This document shows, in pieces, positions 24,550 to 36,660 of a stretch of DNA of 64,000 bases; within the stretch, counting starts at the first letter, position 1; each line of letters starts with the position of its first letter. The position numbers and the translations under genes were made by a program. The notes under the pieces are model-generated. The model searched no databases, was not told the origin of the DNA, and worked only from the letters and a program-made list of their open reading frames with translations. This DNA comes from Populus alba (Eukaryota; Streptophyta; Magnoliopsida; Malpighiales; Salicaceae). Where the stretch lies: NCBI RefSeq assembly GCF_005239225.2, contig NC_133292.1, forward strand, positions 6,358,985-6,422,984, in the 5' to 3' direction.

Positions 24550-24720
24550 TTAGTGGGTGTTTGTCGGTAACTACGGTCCAACAATATTTTTAAAAGATTT
24601 TAAATTTTTTTAGTTTTAAAATACTCTTTTGATATTTAAATTTTCATCGTCTTCATATGCTTTTTATATGTTAATGTCAAAGAAAAATTAAATTTTTGTT
24701 TAAAATTTACCTCATTTCCA
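24550..24720 (+). repeat. AT-rich dispersed repeat (family A), degraded
   Basis: It begins 'gtgggtgtttgtcggtaacta', typical of family starts, then T/A-rich text with 'ttttgatatttaaa' and 'atgttaatgtcaaag'. More diverged than other copies. Confidence 0.4.
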
Positions 24721-25554
24721 TGTACACGAAACCTATAAATAAACCAGAAAAATATTCAAATTCCAAGTCGACCGTTCTCAAAATAAATTTAACAAGGCCA
24801 TTAATATTCTATTCTTTTCAGGGCACGTGAATGTTAGGGACATAAATAAGTTTACTTTGACCCCAACTTCTCATAATTACAACATTTGAGGACAAAAGAA
24901 TTGGTGTCATTCCCATTATTCCACTACTATCTATAATGAATAATATGACCACATTAAATATGTCTTAATCACTTTATAATTTTAAATTTAATTTTTTTTA
25001 TGTTTTTAAAATAACAATGATAATAAGGATCACACAAAAAAAAATTATATTTCAAGAATTTTACGTTATCATCTTTTGGTTCAAATTTTATATTATTTTA
25101 CAATATAATAATATGTTTTAGAGAATCTAACTCATGAAATAGGGATTATTGTTTATACTTGCCATGCCTTTTAGTTTCCAATATATAATTTTGAATAGTG
25201 AAGTCATTACTTTATAAAAAGGTACTAAATTATTACTAATAATTTATGATTTATGGTATATGATCTTGAATATCCAAAAAAATTTAGGATCACGACTCAT
25301 TGAATGATTATTCTAAATTTCAAATTTGCAAGAAAAATATATTTTACATAACTTGTGTTTCTGAAAAATAAAGTCATAAATACTTGACACACTAACTTTT
25401 TTTTTCTAGAATAAAGACTTGTTATTTTGAAGATTTTAACTACATCCAGGAAACACATTAAAAAAGTTGTTTTTGTCTCTATGTAATAAATAATGAAGTG
25501 ATACTAACAAATTTACTATCACATAAAAGAAATTCTTTTTCATTGCTAAAATTA

Positions 25555-25835
25555 TAATTTTTAGACCTGGTCCGGTACAAGATCCGAGTTCCGATGTTGG
25601 TCGGATCATCCAGTTACCCGAGTCAAATTTTTTTAAATCAAAATGATATTATTTTAATAAAAAAAATAATAAAAATTAACGGGTTACAATTGAATTTTTG
25701 ACCGTGCTAAGCAGGTCACATCTGGTTTTTTCTTTTTCTATTTTTTTCTCAATTCTTTCCAGTTCCAGTCCTGAATCAGCTGAATCCCGTATCATTCCAT
25801 CAAACCTAACGGTTTCAAAACTATATCTAAAATGA
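25555..25835 (+). repeat. CCGGGT-type repeat (family B), diverged copy
   Basis: It contains 'acctggtccggtacaagatccgag', 'caaaatgatattattttaataaaaaaaa', 'aacgggttac', 'gaccgtgctaag' and ends 'ggtttcaaaactata'. The same ordered blocks recur at 57970-58235. The ends are near-complementary (tttttagac / tttcaaaact), which suggests a small inverted-repeat transposon. Confidence 0.5.
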
Positions 25836-27978
25836 CATATTTTCCCTCAATTATCATTCAATTCTCATTTGTCCCTAAACAAAAACAATCTCAATTGAGT
25901 TCCCATCTACTACTAGACGTTATCCAATCAACCCTCATCTTAATTTTTTTTTTTGTCTTTAAAGTCATAAAAGACGAGGACTGATTTGTCTTAAAATGAC
26001 GTGGTTTTTGTTATAAATCGGAATGCTAGGGGTTAATTGGGTATTCTCTGATAGACTAGTGATGTAATCGGAAATATATATTTGTTTGGAGACCTAGCCG
26101 AGTATCACGTTGCAGTTGGAGGACAAAATGGTCCTTTACCTTTACATTTCTCCGGAGCAGTCACTGTTGCAATTGCGGCTGAAGGACGAGTCAACGTATT
26201 GACATGACTTGGATATTTTCATCCTAGTATATTTATTAATATAAAATATTATTATTATTATTTATTTTATATCATAGGGTTAATAACAAAAATTAATTTT
26301 AAAACATGAAAAATATTATTTTAATTTATTTATAATTATATTTAAAAGCAAATGCTATATTTTAAAATAATGTTTAATTTCAACTCCTTCGACTTGATAG
26401 CTTCATCATTGTGCAAAGCAACTAATATTAAATGTAAAGAGCAAAACCAGCATTAGCTGTTTTATTTTACTAATATTTTCATTTTCATATATCAAATTGT
26501 TAGCAACTAAAATGTTTATTTATAAAATGAAAACCAATAATATTTCTTGGAAAAAAGAAATTATCAACTTGTATTTCTTTTATTGATAAATTAATCAAGA
26601 AACTCCTAGGCTAGTTAATTAGTTTAAACATCCCATTAGCTGGCTAATTAAACTAAACAACTCTCACATTCAGGCCTCCAAAAGAGGTGGGCACATCTAA
26701 CTTAGCCGAGCCACTTGCCTCTTCCCTTGACCCACAACCAAAAGGGCAGCCACACCATCTGCTACGCCACGTTTTATGCCCCCACCGTCACAGCAGCGCG
26801 CGCACACTGACTTGTCTCTCCATGTCATCCTAGAGTCGAAAGCACGCTAGACCTTTTTTAAGCCTCACTGGATAACATTGTCAAAAACCCTAAAACCAAA
26901 AAAAAAAAAAAATCACTGAAACTTTTTTTAAAGGTAAGAGACATCTTTAGTTAAGTTTAAACATTAATCAAGATTAAGTTTTTTTTTCTTTCTAAATGAT
27001 TGAAACATTAAAAGGATTTAATTAATTATTCGAAATGCTAATTTCAAGATTTGATAAAAAAAATCTTTAACCAATAAATCAATAAACAAACCTAAATATT
27101 AATAATTTCATTAACCATCAGGCTAGTTTGGTCAACGGCCATGAATCCATGTCATGAATCCAGGATCAGATGACATCACCGAATGGCATTAATGAAATTA
27201 TATAAAAAAGTGAGTGCTATGATGTAGCAAAATGGTTCATAAATATACCATGTGGAGAGATGAACAAGGCTACAAGATTGCTCGACTCCTGCAAGACACA
27301 CTCTCTCTCTCAGAGTCTGTCTTTGGTTTCTTTTATTGTTGTTAATTTCTGTGTTTTGCAGGTAAACACGAAACGACTGTGATTTTGGATAAAGACCAAG
27401 AAAAAAGCTGAGGTACTTTCCCGATAGCACTCAAAAGCGGTGTTTAATTTGAGGCAAGACTGCACTGTTTATTATACTGCCTGTCTTTTCCCTCTTGTGG
27501 CTTCTTTTGCTTTGATGCCACTTTCAATGCACGTGAACCTAAATCAAGAAATATTCTGCGCTAAAGCAAACTTGGTTTTCTGTTCTTGTCATATTTACAT
27601 GTCCTAGTAGTATTATCCAAAATTTAAAAAGCTGCCTTTTTGGGTTCCTGAATTGTATGTTAAGCAAGAGTTGACCAATTATAGCTGTGTAGATGCAAGC
27701 TCTGTGTTTTTTCTGAGATGTAATTTTGTAGATTTTTTTCTGTAGATCTTTCGGGTTGTACTTACTTTGAAGGAAAAGTTGATCTTTCTTGGGTTTTATA
27801 TTCCATATATTGGAGGGCAAGCAACTCTGAAGTTTAAGCCAAGTTTAGAGGTCTGAGCACTGCTGCAAGCAAAGCAATTCACTATTTAGAAGTGCTTAAA
27901 TCTGGTTCTCGTGTTTTTTTTATCAACAATTTAATTAAGCTGAGCCAAAAAGAAATCAATTAGCGATTAAATTGATCA

Positions 27979-30363
27979 ATGATGTATGGTATTGGTGGCT
28001 TTCAGGGATCCTCAAAAGAAGACATGAATCTTTTGTACAGTTCTAGTTTCAAGTATTCAGATGGAGAATTGAGAAAGAGCCAAGAATTCATGGATTTGAA
28101 TCCCTATCACCACCATCAACAACAACAACAAATCCAGCAAAATTCTGGTCTGATGCGTTATCGCTCCGCGCCAAGCTCAGTCCTGGAGAGCCTTGTGAAT
28201 GGTACAAGTGGCCATGATGGTGGTGGCATCGAAAGCGGGGATTATCGGTATCTTCGATCGTCAAGCCCTGAAATGGATACCATGTTGGCGAGGTTTATGT
28301 CATCATGTAATGGTTCTGGTGATCCCAGTTCTCAAAATCTGCAAGAATTTGGAGAGAGACCAGCGATAAAGCAAGAAGGAGGAGATTCAGAGATGGTTTA
28401 TCAAGGTTTACCAGGGCATAATTTGGTTACTGACAATTCAGTGAGTGTTGGGAATTCTATGGATAGCGCATTCAATGTTATGAGTTCAATGGCTTTAGAG
28501 AAGTCTATGCAAGCAACTAAGATGAGTACCGCGAACGGATCTAATCTTGCTAGGCAAAACAGCTCTCCAGCTGGACTTTTCTCCGACCTTGGCGTTGACA
28601 ATGGTATGGCTCTTTTCCTCTCTCTCTCTCTCTCTCTTGAATTTCTATATTTCTAATTAATGAATTTTTTCCATGAAAATCGCCTTATTAAATTTGGGAA
28701 ATGTAGTCAGAACCTTGTGTTGTGTTTTTTATGTTGATTCAGTGTCATCAATTTCTGAAAAACAAAATTGTCTAAAAATCGGAGTCTGTTTAATGGCGTT
28801 TTGTTTTGTCAAGTTGAAAAAATGATAAAAGATCAAGTTTTTGAAGAAAGGAGAATACACACTCTACCTTTTTCTTCACTTTCTCAGCAATCAAACATGT
28901 TGTGGTCTCTTCCTGGATTCGTTCCACTTTCTTTGGCCGGAAAGTTGACGGGATCTCAAGAGTTTTACTTTATACAAGGTTGACTTTTGAAATGTTTCCC
29001 ATTTCTTTTCTTCTCATTGAATCACTCATGTTGTCGGTGAAAGAAACAGAGAACCGAGCAGAGTTCTAGAACGAAATTGGTCATTGCAAATGAATTATGT
29101 TAAATGATCCGTCCCAAAATCTTAATTTTGATGACAAATTGAGTAGGTCTGCTTATAACTTGGATATTGAATATGTTTCCTTCTAATCTTTAGTTCAATC
29201 TCTACGACTCATTAATTATCTTGTGTTCATCTCTTCAAGATTGATTCAATGCTGAATAACTAATGGTTAACAGGCTTTGTTGTAATGAGAGAAGGTGGCA
29301 GCTTCAGAGCTGGCAATGGTACGAATGGAGAAGCGAGTCCAACTAACAAGTTAAGAAGGCATGTGAGCTTCTCATCAGGGCAAAGGATGTTGCCTCAGAT
29401 TGCTGAAATTGGAGAAGAATGTATTGGTGGGAGGAGTCCAGAAGGCGATGTTAGCGAGGCAAGGTACATGTCTAGGTTCTCTAGTGATTCTTGGGACGGT
29501 GCTTCTCTGAGTGGTCTCAAGAGACAGAGGGATAATGATGGGAACATGTTTTCTGGCCTAAACACACTGGACAATCAGGTATCATTTGCAGTATGCAGAT
29601 AAATTTGTAGCTTTTCTTCATTCTGCTTATGCTCTGTTAAAATGATAATGGTATTATAATTCTCCATCAGGATGGAAATTCTGGAAACCGTGTGACTGGT
29701 TTGACTCACCACTTGAGCTTGCCCAAGACTGTTTCAGAAATGGCTACCATCGAGAAGTTTTTGGATTTTCAAGGCAATTCTGTCCCGTGTAAGATTCGAG
29801 CCAAAAGAGGTTTCGCCACCCACCCACGAAGCATAGCAGAGAGGGTATGTCCCTAATCGCAATTAGTTGATTTAGCCATGGTATCAATGGCCTTTCCTTG
29901 TTATTTAGGAAACACGCTAATCAACTTGTTAAAAGCTTTTCTTGGGTGTATATTTCAGGTAAGAAGAACTCGGATTAGTGAAAGAATGAGAAAATTGCAA
30001 GAACTTTTCCCAAACATGGACAAGGTAGTTCTGACTCTCGATATGTCATTCTCAAACAGTAATTCAAGTTGACATTAGAGATATATGCTAAACAATTATC
30101 AATTTCTTCTTGGACAGCAAACAAACACAGCAGATATGTTAGATTTGGCAGTTGAGCACATTAAAGATCTACAGAAACAAGTAAAGGTAACATACAAAAG
30201 ATACTAATCATCAATCATATTCACATGATCTTTCATGTTTCAAGTGCTACCTCTATCTTCCTTTACCAAAAATCTCTCTTTTTTGGTGCAGACCCTCACG
30301 GATACGAAAGCGAAGTGCACGTGTTCTAGTAAACAGAAGCAATATTCAAGTCCCTCAGCTTGA
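27979..30363 (+). CDS. bHLH transcription factor, bHLH130/FBH4-like
   Basis: Six exons: 27979-28603, 29274-29578, 29671-29844, 29959-30024, 30118-30186, 30292-30363. All are in phase with GT...AG borders, giving 436 residues. The N-terminal half is disordered and Ser/Asn-rich with a His/Gln run (about 44-54) and the group signature 'LMRYRSAPSSVLESLV' (about 57-72). The bHLH domain spans about 350-412: basic 'RGFATHPRSIAERVRRTRISERM', first helix to 'LFPNMDK', then loop and second helix 'NTADMLDLAVEHIKDLQKQVK'. The His-Glu-Arg arrangement predicts E-box or G-box binding. In Arabidopsis this subgroup (FBH1-4) activates CONSTANS and affects flowering and stomata; transfer of that role here is inference. 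It works in the nucleus. A (TC)n run follows the first donor site. The tail after the second helix is short. Confidence 0.9.
28617..28637 (+). repeat. (TC)n microsatellite in intron 1 of the bHLH gene
   Basis: A perfect TC run 14 bp past the splice donor, on the transcribed strand pyrimidine-rich. Confidence 0.8.
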
Positions 30364-31809
30364 TTCTAGTTTCTGTACAGATAGCACTAGGACAATGGCA
30401 AGACAAAAAACAAGCACATAGCTACCTAGTTTTGATCTTCTGTAAAATAATAGGTATCAGGAGACAGTGAGCTTTAAGGATAATTTGATACACACTTTTC
30501 TCTGTAATATTTTGTAGTGCTGGTCCCGGCATTCTACCGAAAGGCGAAAGCAATGCCCTTTCAAAATGATAGATCTACAGCTCTTCTTCTGTATGTATTT
30601 TCCTGTATGTAACTCTTGATCTATCGAGCTGGGCCATTGTTCTTGCATTATCTGTCAATTTCTCAAAACAAAACGCCAGTAGAGTTGCATTTGCTCTTGC
30701 AACTCTGCCAGCCATACCTCTTTTAGCCTTCGGTCAAAAAATCACCACCTTGTTTCTTAATCTGAAACCATACCGGTCTTAAAGTCCAAAGGTTCCATTT
30801 GGTGATCTAAGAAGATTAGACTGGGTTTGAAGTTAACCAACCATTAAATTTAAGATTTTAAAATCAGAGAGGGCAAATTCGAGACCGGCAACTTCTTTGA
30901 ACATGAACTTTGCAGCAAGTTTCTGCTCATCTAAAATGATTCTGAACTTTTGATCGAGCCTAGAAACTGCAATTAGTTCTCTGGGTTGGTGTTAGGGCCT
31001 CAAGCCCCGTCATTTACCCAAAACAAAAGATAAAAAAACTTATCACGTAGCTTGGGCTAATTCTGGTAAATCGGCCGGATGTGGTGTTCTCTAGTTTTAT
31101 CTTGCAGGTTTGGGCTAATTGCCACCCTTTCTCTTCCCTCTTTCGTTTCGCTGTCTAGTTGTGGTCTCCGGTGGACTTCAGTGATGGTAGAACTTCGGCC
31201 TTGTCATGACTCGTGAATCCATTTCACCATAGCCTTTTTTTTTTCAATAGGAGAAAACCTTTTATCTATCTGAGGTTGAAAAATAGAAGGAATTAAATTT
31301 CCTTAAAATCAATCATAGTAGCAAGCCTATCATATTTTTCATTCCTCTTCCATTTAAACAAAGTTAATTTATTATTAATCATCATGGAAACCACATTGAA
31401 TTGTCTGTTCTCAATGAGTTTTAATGCCTATTAATTAATTAAACTGTATTAGAACTCTTAAAAATAAATAAAGAGCACGGTCTCCTCATCCTCCCTCCAG
31501 CTATTAATAAAGAGTAAAAAAAATCTATATAAAGGGAAAAGAAAAACAGAGTACAAAAGACAAACTAGACAAAATAAACCCACAAAACAAAAATAAAACA
31601 AGCAATTTCATGTACTCACGTCTAACAAACAGTAAATACAACCGTTTTAAGGGGGTCTCGCATCCATTGTCTCTCGATGTCCTGCGTCAAAAAAACTTTA
31701 GCGCACACTTTTTTTCTTCCCTGCAATGATATGGTTTGGAAACCCTAGTTTCGTTTGAGTCGAACGTGAAAAACAAAAATCTAGATGGGAGGCGCACCAT
31801 GAGAATCAT

Positions 31810-32020
31810 AAGTTAGAACACGTTTGGAAACACCGTGTAAACCGTGTTTTTATTAATTTTAAATTTTTTTTATTAAAATTAAATGTGATTTGTATTTTTT
31901 AGATCATTTTGATGTGCTGATATCAAAAATAATTTTTTAAAAAATAAAAAAATATCATTAACATATATTTCAACATAAAAAATTATTTAAAAAATAATTA
32001 TTACCACACTATCAAACACA
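31810..32020 (-). repeat. AT-rich dispersed repeat (family A), near-complete
   Basis: It starts 'cacgtttggaaacaccgtg' and ends 'ccacactatcaaacacac', so both ends show the tttgg/ccaaac-like inverted terminal words. This is one of the better-preserved copies for defining the family. Confidence 0.6.
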
Positions 32021-32339
32021 CTAATCATCTATAAAATAAAAGACGATATTTCATTCAGCTTGTCAGTGTGACGAATGAACTTGGTGGTGTCCCGCCAATG
32101 GAATGACATTTCTGTACGTTTGTCATTGCCCGGAGCCCATATAGTCACCCCTAGGTGAATTCTTCACGCAGTTTTTATTTCAAACTTCAAATTTTAAGAT
32201 TTTTTATCCAAAAAAAACAAACAAAAATTTTATACACATCCATATTCCGTCTTACTTACTCTATATAGAGATTACATTACGATGCATAAAGAGCAACTTA
32301 CTTTCATAATTAATAAAGTATTGAATAATATAATTATAG

Positions 32340-32600
32340 AGGTGTGTGTGGTTGTTGTTGTTTTTTAAAATATTTTTTTATTTATAAATATATTAAAATA
32401 AAATTTTTTATTTTTTTAAATTTATTTTTAATATTAACACATCAAAATAATCTAAAAACACAAAAAAATATATTAATTTTTAAAAAATAAAAACTATTTA
32501 AATTATTTTTAATATTAACACATCAAAACAATAAAAAATATTTTTAAAAATTAATATTTTTTAAAAATTTTAAAATATTTTTAAATTACAAAAATTAAAA
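32340..32600 (+). repeat. AT-rich dispersed repeat (family A), partly duplicated inside
   Basis: It begins 'ggtgtgtgtggttgttg'. The word 'aatattaacacatcaaaa' occurs twice, 78 bp apart, so part of the core is duplicated within the copy. Confidence 0.5.
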
Positions 32601-32860
32601 AACTCTAGCAACCATAATCGGGAAATTTACCACTGTTTTTATTGGTGCTAGCGAAGTAAGAGACACCCTAAAGAATTTGCATGCTCTATTTAATTAACAT
32701 AACTTGCAAATATAAAAAAAAGCTGGATCAGATGGGAATGAGATTCTTTATTGCATTTCTTGAATACTTTTTGCATATACAAGAAAGTTCATGTAATATT
32801 CTACATAAAAATGGTGATTAAGAACATGCACTTCCAGAGGTAAGGGGCCGAAAAACTGCT

Positions 32861-34604
32861 TCAGTTCTTGGCTGTAAACTTAATCTGGATGCCATCGCCA
32901 AATGAAATGATAAAGAAAGCTTGGAAATGTTGAATTAAGAATTGGTTTTGGTGGCATACCTTTGACCTGGAAATCTTTCAATGCCTTTCGGAACAGACCA
33001 GGTGGGATGTTGGCAATTCTAAGTGTTTCATTGACGACCTGTGGATGATTGACCACATATTCCATGAGGATAAAAAAAGATTCATCTTAAGAAAAAGGGA
33101 GTCGAAATATTGATGTAAAATTGTAACACAAAAGGACCATTTTCAAGAACGTGGAAGCAAACCATTTGGGTAAAAGTCAACGATCTGTACTCTTCCCAGG
33201 TGAGGCGGGAGTTTGGATTCTCTCTTTTCTTCACAATTGCGTCGTGCTCAGCCTGATGAAACAATTAGTGCGTGCGGGTGTGAACAGAGTGGCATTTTTA
33301 ATTTGGGAGCTTAAAAAAGATAATTTGATAATAGGTGAGTGAACACATACTGCTAATTCCTCAACTACTCGAGGGTTCTCTGAAAGAAACTTGAATGTTA
33401 GAGTTAGAGTGGTTGACATAGATTCGAAGCTGGCAAATAAGATCCCGAACATGAGTTGGGGGATGAAATCCACTGTCAAGAACTTCTCTGTCTCCATATC
33501 ATCAATGGCTTGATCAAGAAAATCTCCCCGACGCTTTGATGGATCTTCGAGTCTCTCCATCAGTGTATTCTTCAAAATTTTCAAAATCTTATCTCGGTCC
33601 CGAATCAAAAGAAAGACATGTTATGGATGAATCCTTCTTGACGAGTAGAAATTAAAATAAAAACTTCATGGGATGTTTGGGGGACTCCTCCGTTTACCTG
33701 CATGCACTGGTGTAAGGAAGTGCCAGGGATATTCAAGGGCAAGGAGATGAAACTGTTCAAGATCCTTGTGTAATTCTCACTTAGCTTCTCTCTTGAGTTT
33801 TCAGCATCATAACCAAATATTTTGTTCGCAGTAAAATTGAAAACCATCTACAGCCAGAAAAAGAAGAAGCAGGTTATAATTAAGCAGACGCATGCATTAG
33901 ATTTAGAAAATATTAATTAATACTAGTGTACCAGCTGAAAATGGTGTACTCACAACTGAAATAACTTGTTTGACGTCAACAGGTCCTTGAGTCGCCCATT
34001 TTGCTAAGTTGGTGTGCAGCAAGTCTTCTATTTTAGGAAGCAATGATTCCTTCAGGCTCTCAACGCCAAAGTGGTTCAAAGTTAAGCTTCTCATGTATCG
34101 GTGAACTTTGCCGATAGCGTTCACCCTGGTTTCACCCTCAAGAGCGAAAAACTTGGCAAATGAATCCAAATACCATAGCTCAACCAGAGTTCTTCATGTT
34201 GCAAGATGTACTTGTTCATTTCATAGTCAGTAGACACAATGACAGGCCTACCAACTAAGCTGGTTTTAAAGATCGGTCCATACCTGAAACAAGGGAATTC
34301 ATATATCAATTCGGTGGTAGTGAAATTAATACGCAAGCAAGCAACGCATGGACTTTGTTTCTTTCTCACAATCCACAGACTGTGCTAGCATACTACGTAC
34401 TTTTGCATCCTTTTCTTGACGAATGGATGGAGGTCTAGAGATCTTCCAGGAATAATGAACTGCAGAGTTTCTCCGATGAGGGGCCAGCCCATGGAGCCTG
34501 GAGGGAGAACCTCATCAATCTTAGGATTCTTCCATTTGCTAATCAAATGACTGTAGTATATATACCACAACCAATGCTACAACAACCAATCCAATTGCCC
34601 ACAT
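32861..34604 (-). pseudogene. CYP87-like cytochrome P450 pseudogene lacking the haem exons
   Basis: This is a decayed paralogue of the intact CYP87-like gene at 41652-44921, with the same exon order up to exon 6. Three lesions are visible. (1) An extra base in the TATATA run near 34560 shifts frame just after the membrane anchor that begins at ATG 34604. (2) Near 34180 the codons before 'LVELWYLDSF' are shortened, shifting frame in exon 2. (3) After 'KALKDFQVK' (donor near 32960) the exons with the PERF-like motif and the haem loop are missing. Only a scrap of the last exon survives (32861-32930, '...FGDGIQIKFTAKN' then stop). The I-helix ('FASFESMSTT') and the 'NETLR' ExxR motif remain. Without the haem Cys it cannot be an active P450. 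Confidence 0.88.
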
Positions 34605-34722
34605 CCTTTTGCTCTTTCTCTCCCCCGCCCTCTTGAGGCAATGGATGTAAGCTAGAGGAGGAAAGATAAAGAGACAGTGCTAGAAGTGAAGAGGTGAATG
34701 GAGAGTCGGGTCACCACAAGCC

Positions 34723-34729
34723 TTAAATA
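34723..34729 (-). promoter_or_regulatory. TATA-like box of the CYP87-like pseudogene
   Basis: TATTTAAG on the minus strand, 119 bp upstream of ATG 34604. The intact paralogue has the same word 122 bp upstream of its ATG, so it is a retained core promoter by comparison. Confidence 0.5.
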
Positions 34730-35084
34730 CAACACCAGTTCTGTAGTGTTCAAAACAGCGACGACCACAGACTTGGTTTAGAATCAAACAAGTAGTGAAA
34801 GAAAACATCTATTATCAACGGATTAAATCCTCAGGTGCTTCATTTTAATTAAGGCAACTGAGGATGTTCGAAGAAACTAAATTAATTTGACCAACATAAA
34901 ATAAATAAAAAAACAATATAAACGTTCAAGTCTTGAAGGAGGACAAAAATGCAGGTAGGTTTGAGGTTGAATTCTTGAATTCTTAGCACCATTTCTAGTC
35001 AATGTAAACTTGCACTAGGCGTTGTAGAAAAAAGAAGAAGAAGAAAAGCAGTGATGGAATCGAAATGAAAATAAAAGAGAGGCA

Positions 35085-35089
35085 AAAAT
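35085..35089. repeat. Target-site duplication AAAAT (left) of the copia element
   Basis: The five bases directly left of the element, repeated exactly at 39157-39161 on its right side. Confidence 0.88.
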
Positions 35090-35475
35090 TGTTGGTGGGA
35101 GGAGCCACTGGTGGTGGCTTTGAAACACTCAGAGGGGATAAAACACACTGTTTTATTACACAAAACCGAAGCTTACAATTAAAACAAAAGCTTAACAATA
35201 CACGCCCTCTCTCTCTCTTCTTTCTCTTTCTAGTGTTCCTCTCAATTCTCTCCACTTTGCTCTCTAAGATCATGCCTCTTTTATAGGCATCAATGGCAGC
35301 TCCTCTTGCTCCTTTGTCATCAATGGTGGCTGCCAAACTCATCTCTTCTTCAACAAAGGTGGCTGCCAACTTCTTCTCTTCTTCAACAATGGTGGCTACC
35401 AAAGTCAAGGTTGGTGGTTGCCACCAACAAGCCTCCTTCTTTGACAATGTCAACATAATTGGCAATATTCCAACA
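35090..35475 (-). repeat. 3' LTR of the copia element
   Basis: 386 bp, identical to the other LTR by eye except for one extra CT in the run near 35208. Two frames that translate alike in both LTRs are LTR sequence, not genes. Confidence 0.9.
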
Positions 35476-35490
35476 ATCACCCCCTTTGCC
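35476..35490 (-). other. Polypurine tract of the copia element
   Basis: Minus-strand GGCAAAGGGGGTGAT directly before the 3' LTR, the expected place for the plus-strand DNA primer. Confidence 0.75.
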
Positions 35491-36369
35491 ATTTATGTGG
35501 GCAATTGTCATCTTGCTTCTTCAGCACACGCTCTCTGGAGCGTTCTGAAATGAGCTCCTTTCATGGCTCTCACACCTTCTCTAAGGTGTCTCCGTTTGTC
35601 GTTATGCGACGGTCTAAACTAGGGCTCCTATCATGGCTCATAGTTTGGCACATATAATTGGGTAAACATGTGCACCTTCTTCTTCTTCATCTCCATCGAC
35701 CACCATAATTCACCATTGTCATTTTTGGTCTCGAATCTCAACAATCGGACCATACCATTGCATCCAGAATGATCAAATTAGCTGGAAACATGTCTTGAAT
35801 CGTCCAAATCGCACTTCAGACGGCTACGATTTGATCAAAACAATTCTGGCCTGATCAACGACTCAGATTCAATCTTAGATCCGGTTGCACGTAGGATCAG
35901 CTACACTGGATCCTATCCCTCGGCTTGCGGCTCGGCTCGACTCCAACTCAGCTCGGCTCCACTCGGCTCGGCTTGCGGCCGATGACATGGCAGGTGGGTC
36001 CCGCTATGCTGACATGTTAGTTGACTAGTCAATTGACTTGCTGACTGTGTATGTTGATGTCATCCTTGTATCAGGATGACGTCATCCTTTGCATGGCACT
36101 GTTCATGATAACGCACTGTTCATGTCTACTGTTCACATGGGTCGGGTCAACTCATCCGGGTGAAGAAGACGCGTGGGGCGCGTTGGCGCGCGTGGGTAAA
36201 CGCCTTGCCGGAGAGTGATGGAGAGTGTGGCCATGTCCGACGTCCGATTTTGACGCCGTTTTCACCAGTGGCTTCGCATCGTCCTCCTCTACACAGTGGG
36301 ATGGTCAAAACACCATTTTGACAACTTTCATTTTTGAGCAAAGATCAAACACCACTTTAAACCAAAAAA

Positions 36370-36381
36370 GCTTTGATACCA
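36370..36381 (-). other. Second, internal primer-binding site (TGGTATCAAAGC)
   Basis: A one-base variant of the initiator-Met tRNA primer site. It lies two bases from the TG...CA end of a different LTR (36384), the same spacing as the element's own primer site. It is followed leftward by a leader related to that after the true 5' LTR. Confidence 0.75.
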
Positions 36382-36383
36382 TT

Positions 36384-36660
36384 TGATGGGGCGGAATCCG
36401 GGACCGGTGATGTACTGATCATTGCTCATCGGAGGGGTAAGCACACTGAGACATAATATTTAACGTGGTTCGGCAAATTGCCTACATCCACGGGAGAGGT
36501 TCATTTTATTTAGAGATAGAGAAAGAATACAACACATGAAGGAGGATCACATCCACTCAACTCCCATCTCTCATTGCTACATGGGGCAGCAGCTGCTTAA
36601 GGCAGCAGGGCTGCTGATGGCAACCCTTCTCTTTCTTTCTCTCTTCTTCTCTCTACATGT
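36384..36660 (-). repeat. Truncated foreign LTR inside the copia element
   Basis: This begins TGATGGGGCGG on the plus strand and is unlike the element's own LTRs. It shares ordered blocks with the solo LTR at 61881-62316 (for example 'taagcaca.tgagaca', 'ggttc.gcaaattgcctacat.cacg', 'gaaggaggat.acatccactcaa.ctc'). Its other end is lost where the gag frame runs into it. Confidence 0.7.

Larger units (their letters stand above)
19735..27978. other. Eight-kilobase gap without a convincing gene
   Basis: 19735-19950 is the splicing-factor 3' UTR. The rest is AT-rich. It includes two blocks with higher GC and almost no A/T runs (21130-21420 and 23455-23690), a long (TA)n (22474-22521), short CA and TA runs near 22853-22890, a CCGGGT-type repeat (25555-25835) and an AT-rich repeat (24550-24720). 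26690-26900 is a C-rich stretch. About 27230-27978 is probably promoter and 5' leader of the bHLH gene; the CT run at 27300 and a possible leader intron starting at 'gcag|gtaaac' (27361) suggest this. Open frames here have no family features. Confidence 0.5.
30364..32860. other. Intergenic region with 3' UTR and AT-rich repeats
   Basis: 30364-30660 is the bHLH 3' UTR. 31000-31250 has balanced composition but no frame I recognise. Copies of the AT-rich repeat occupy 31810-32020 and 32340-32600. Nothing else supported. Confidence 0.5.
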
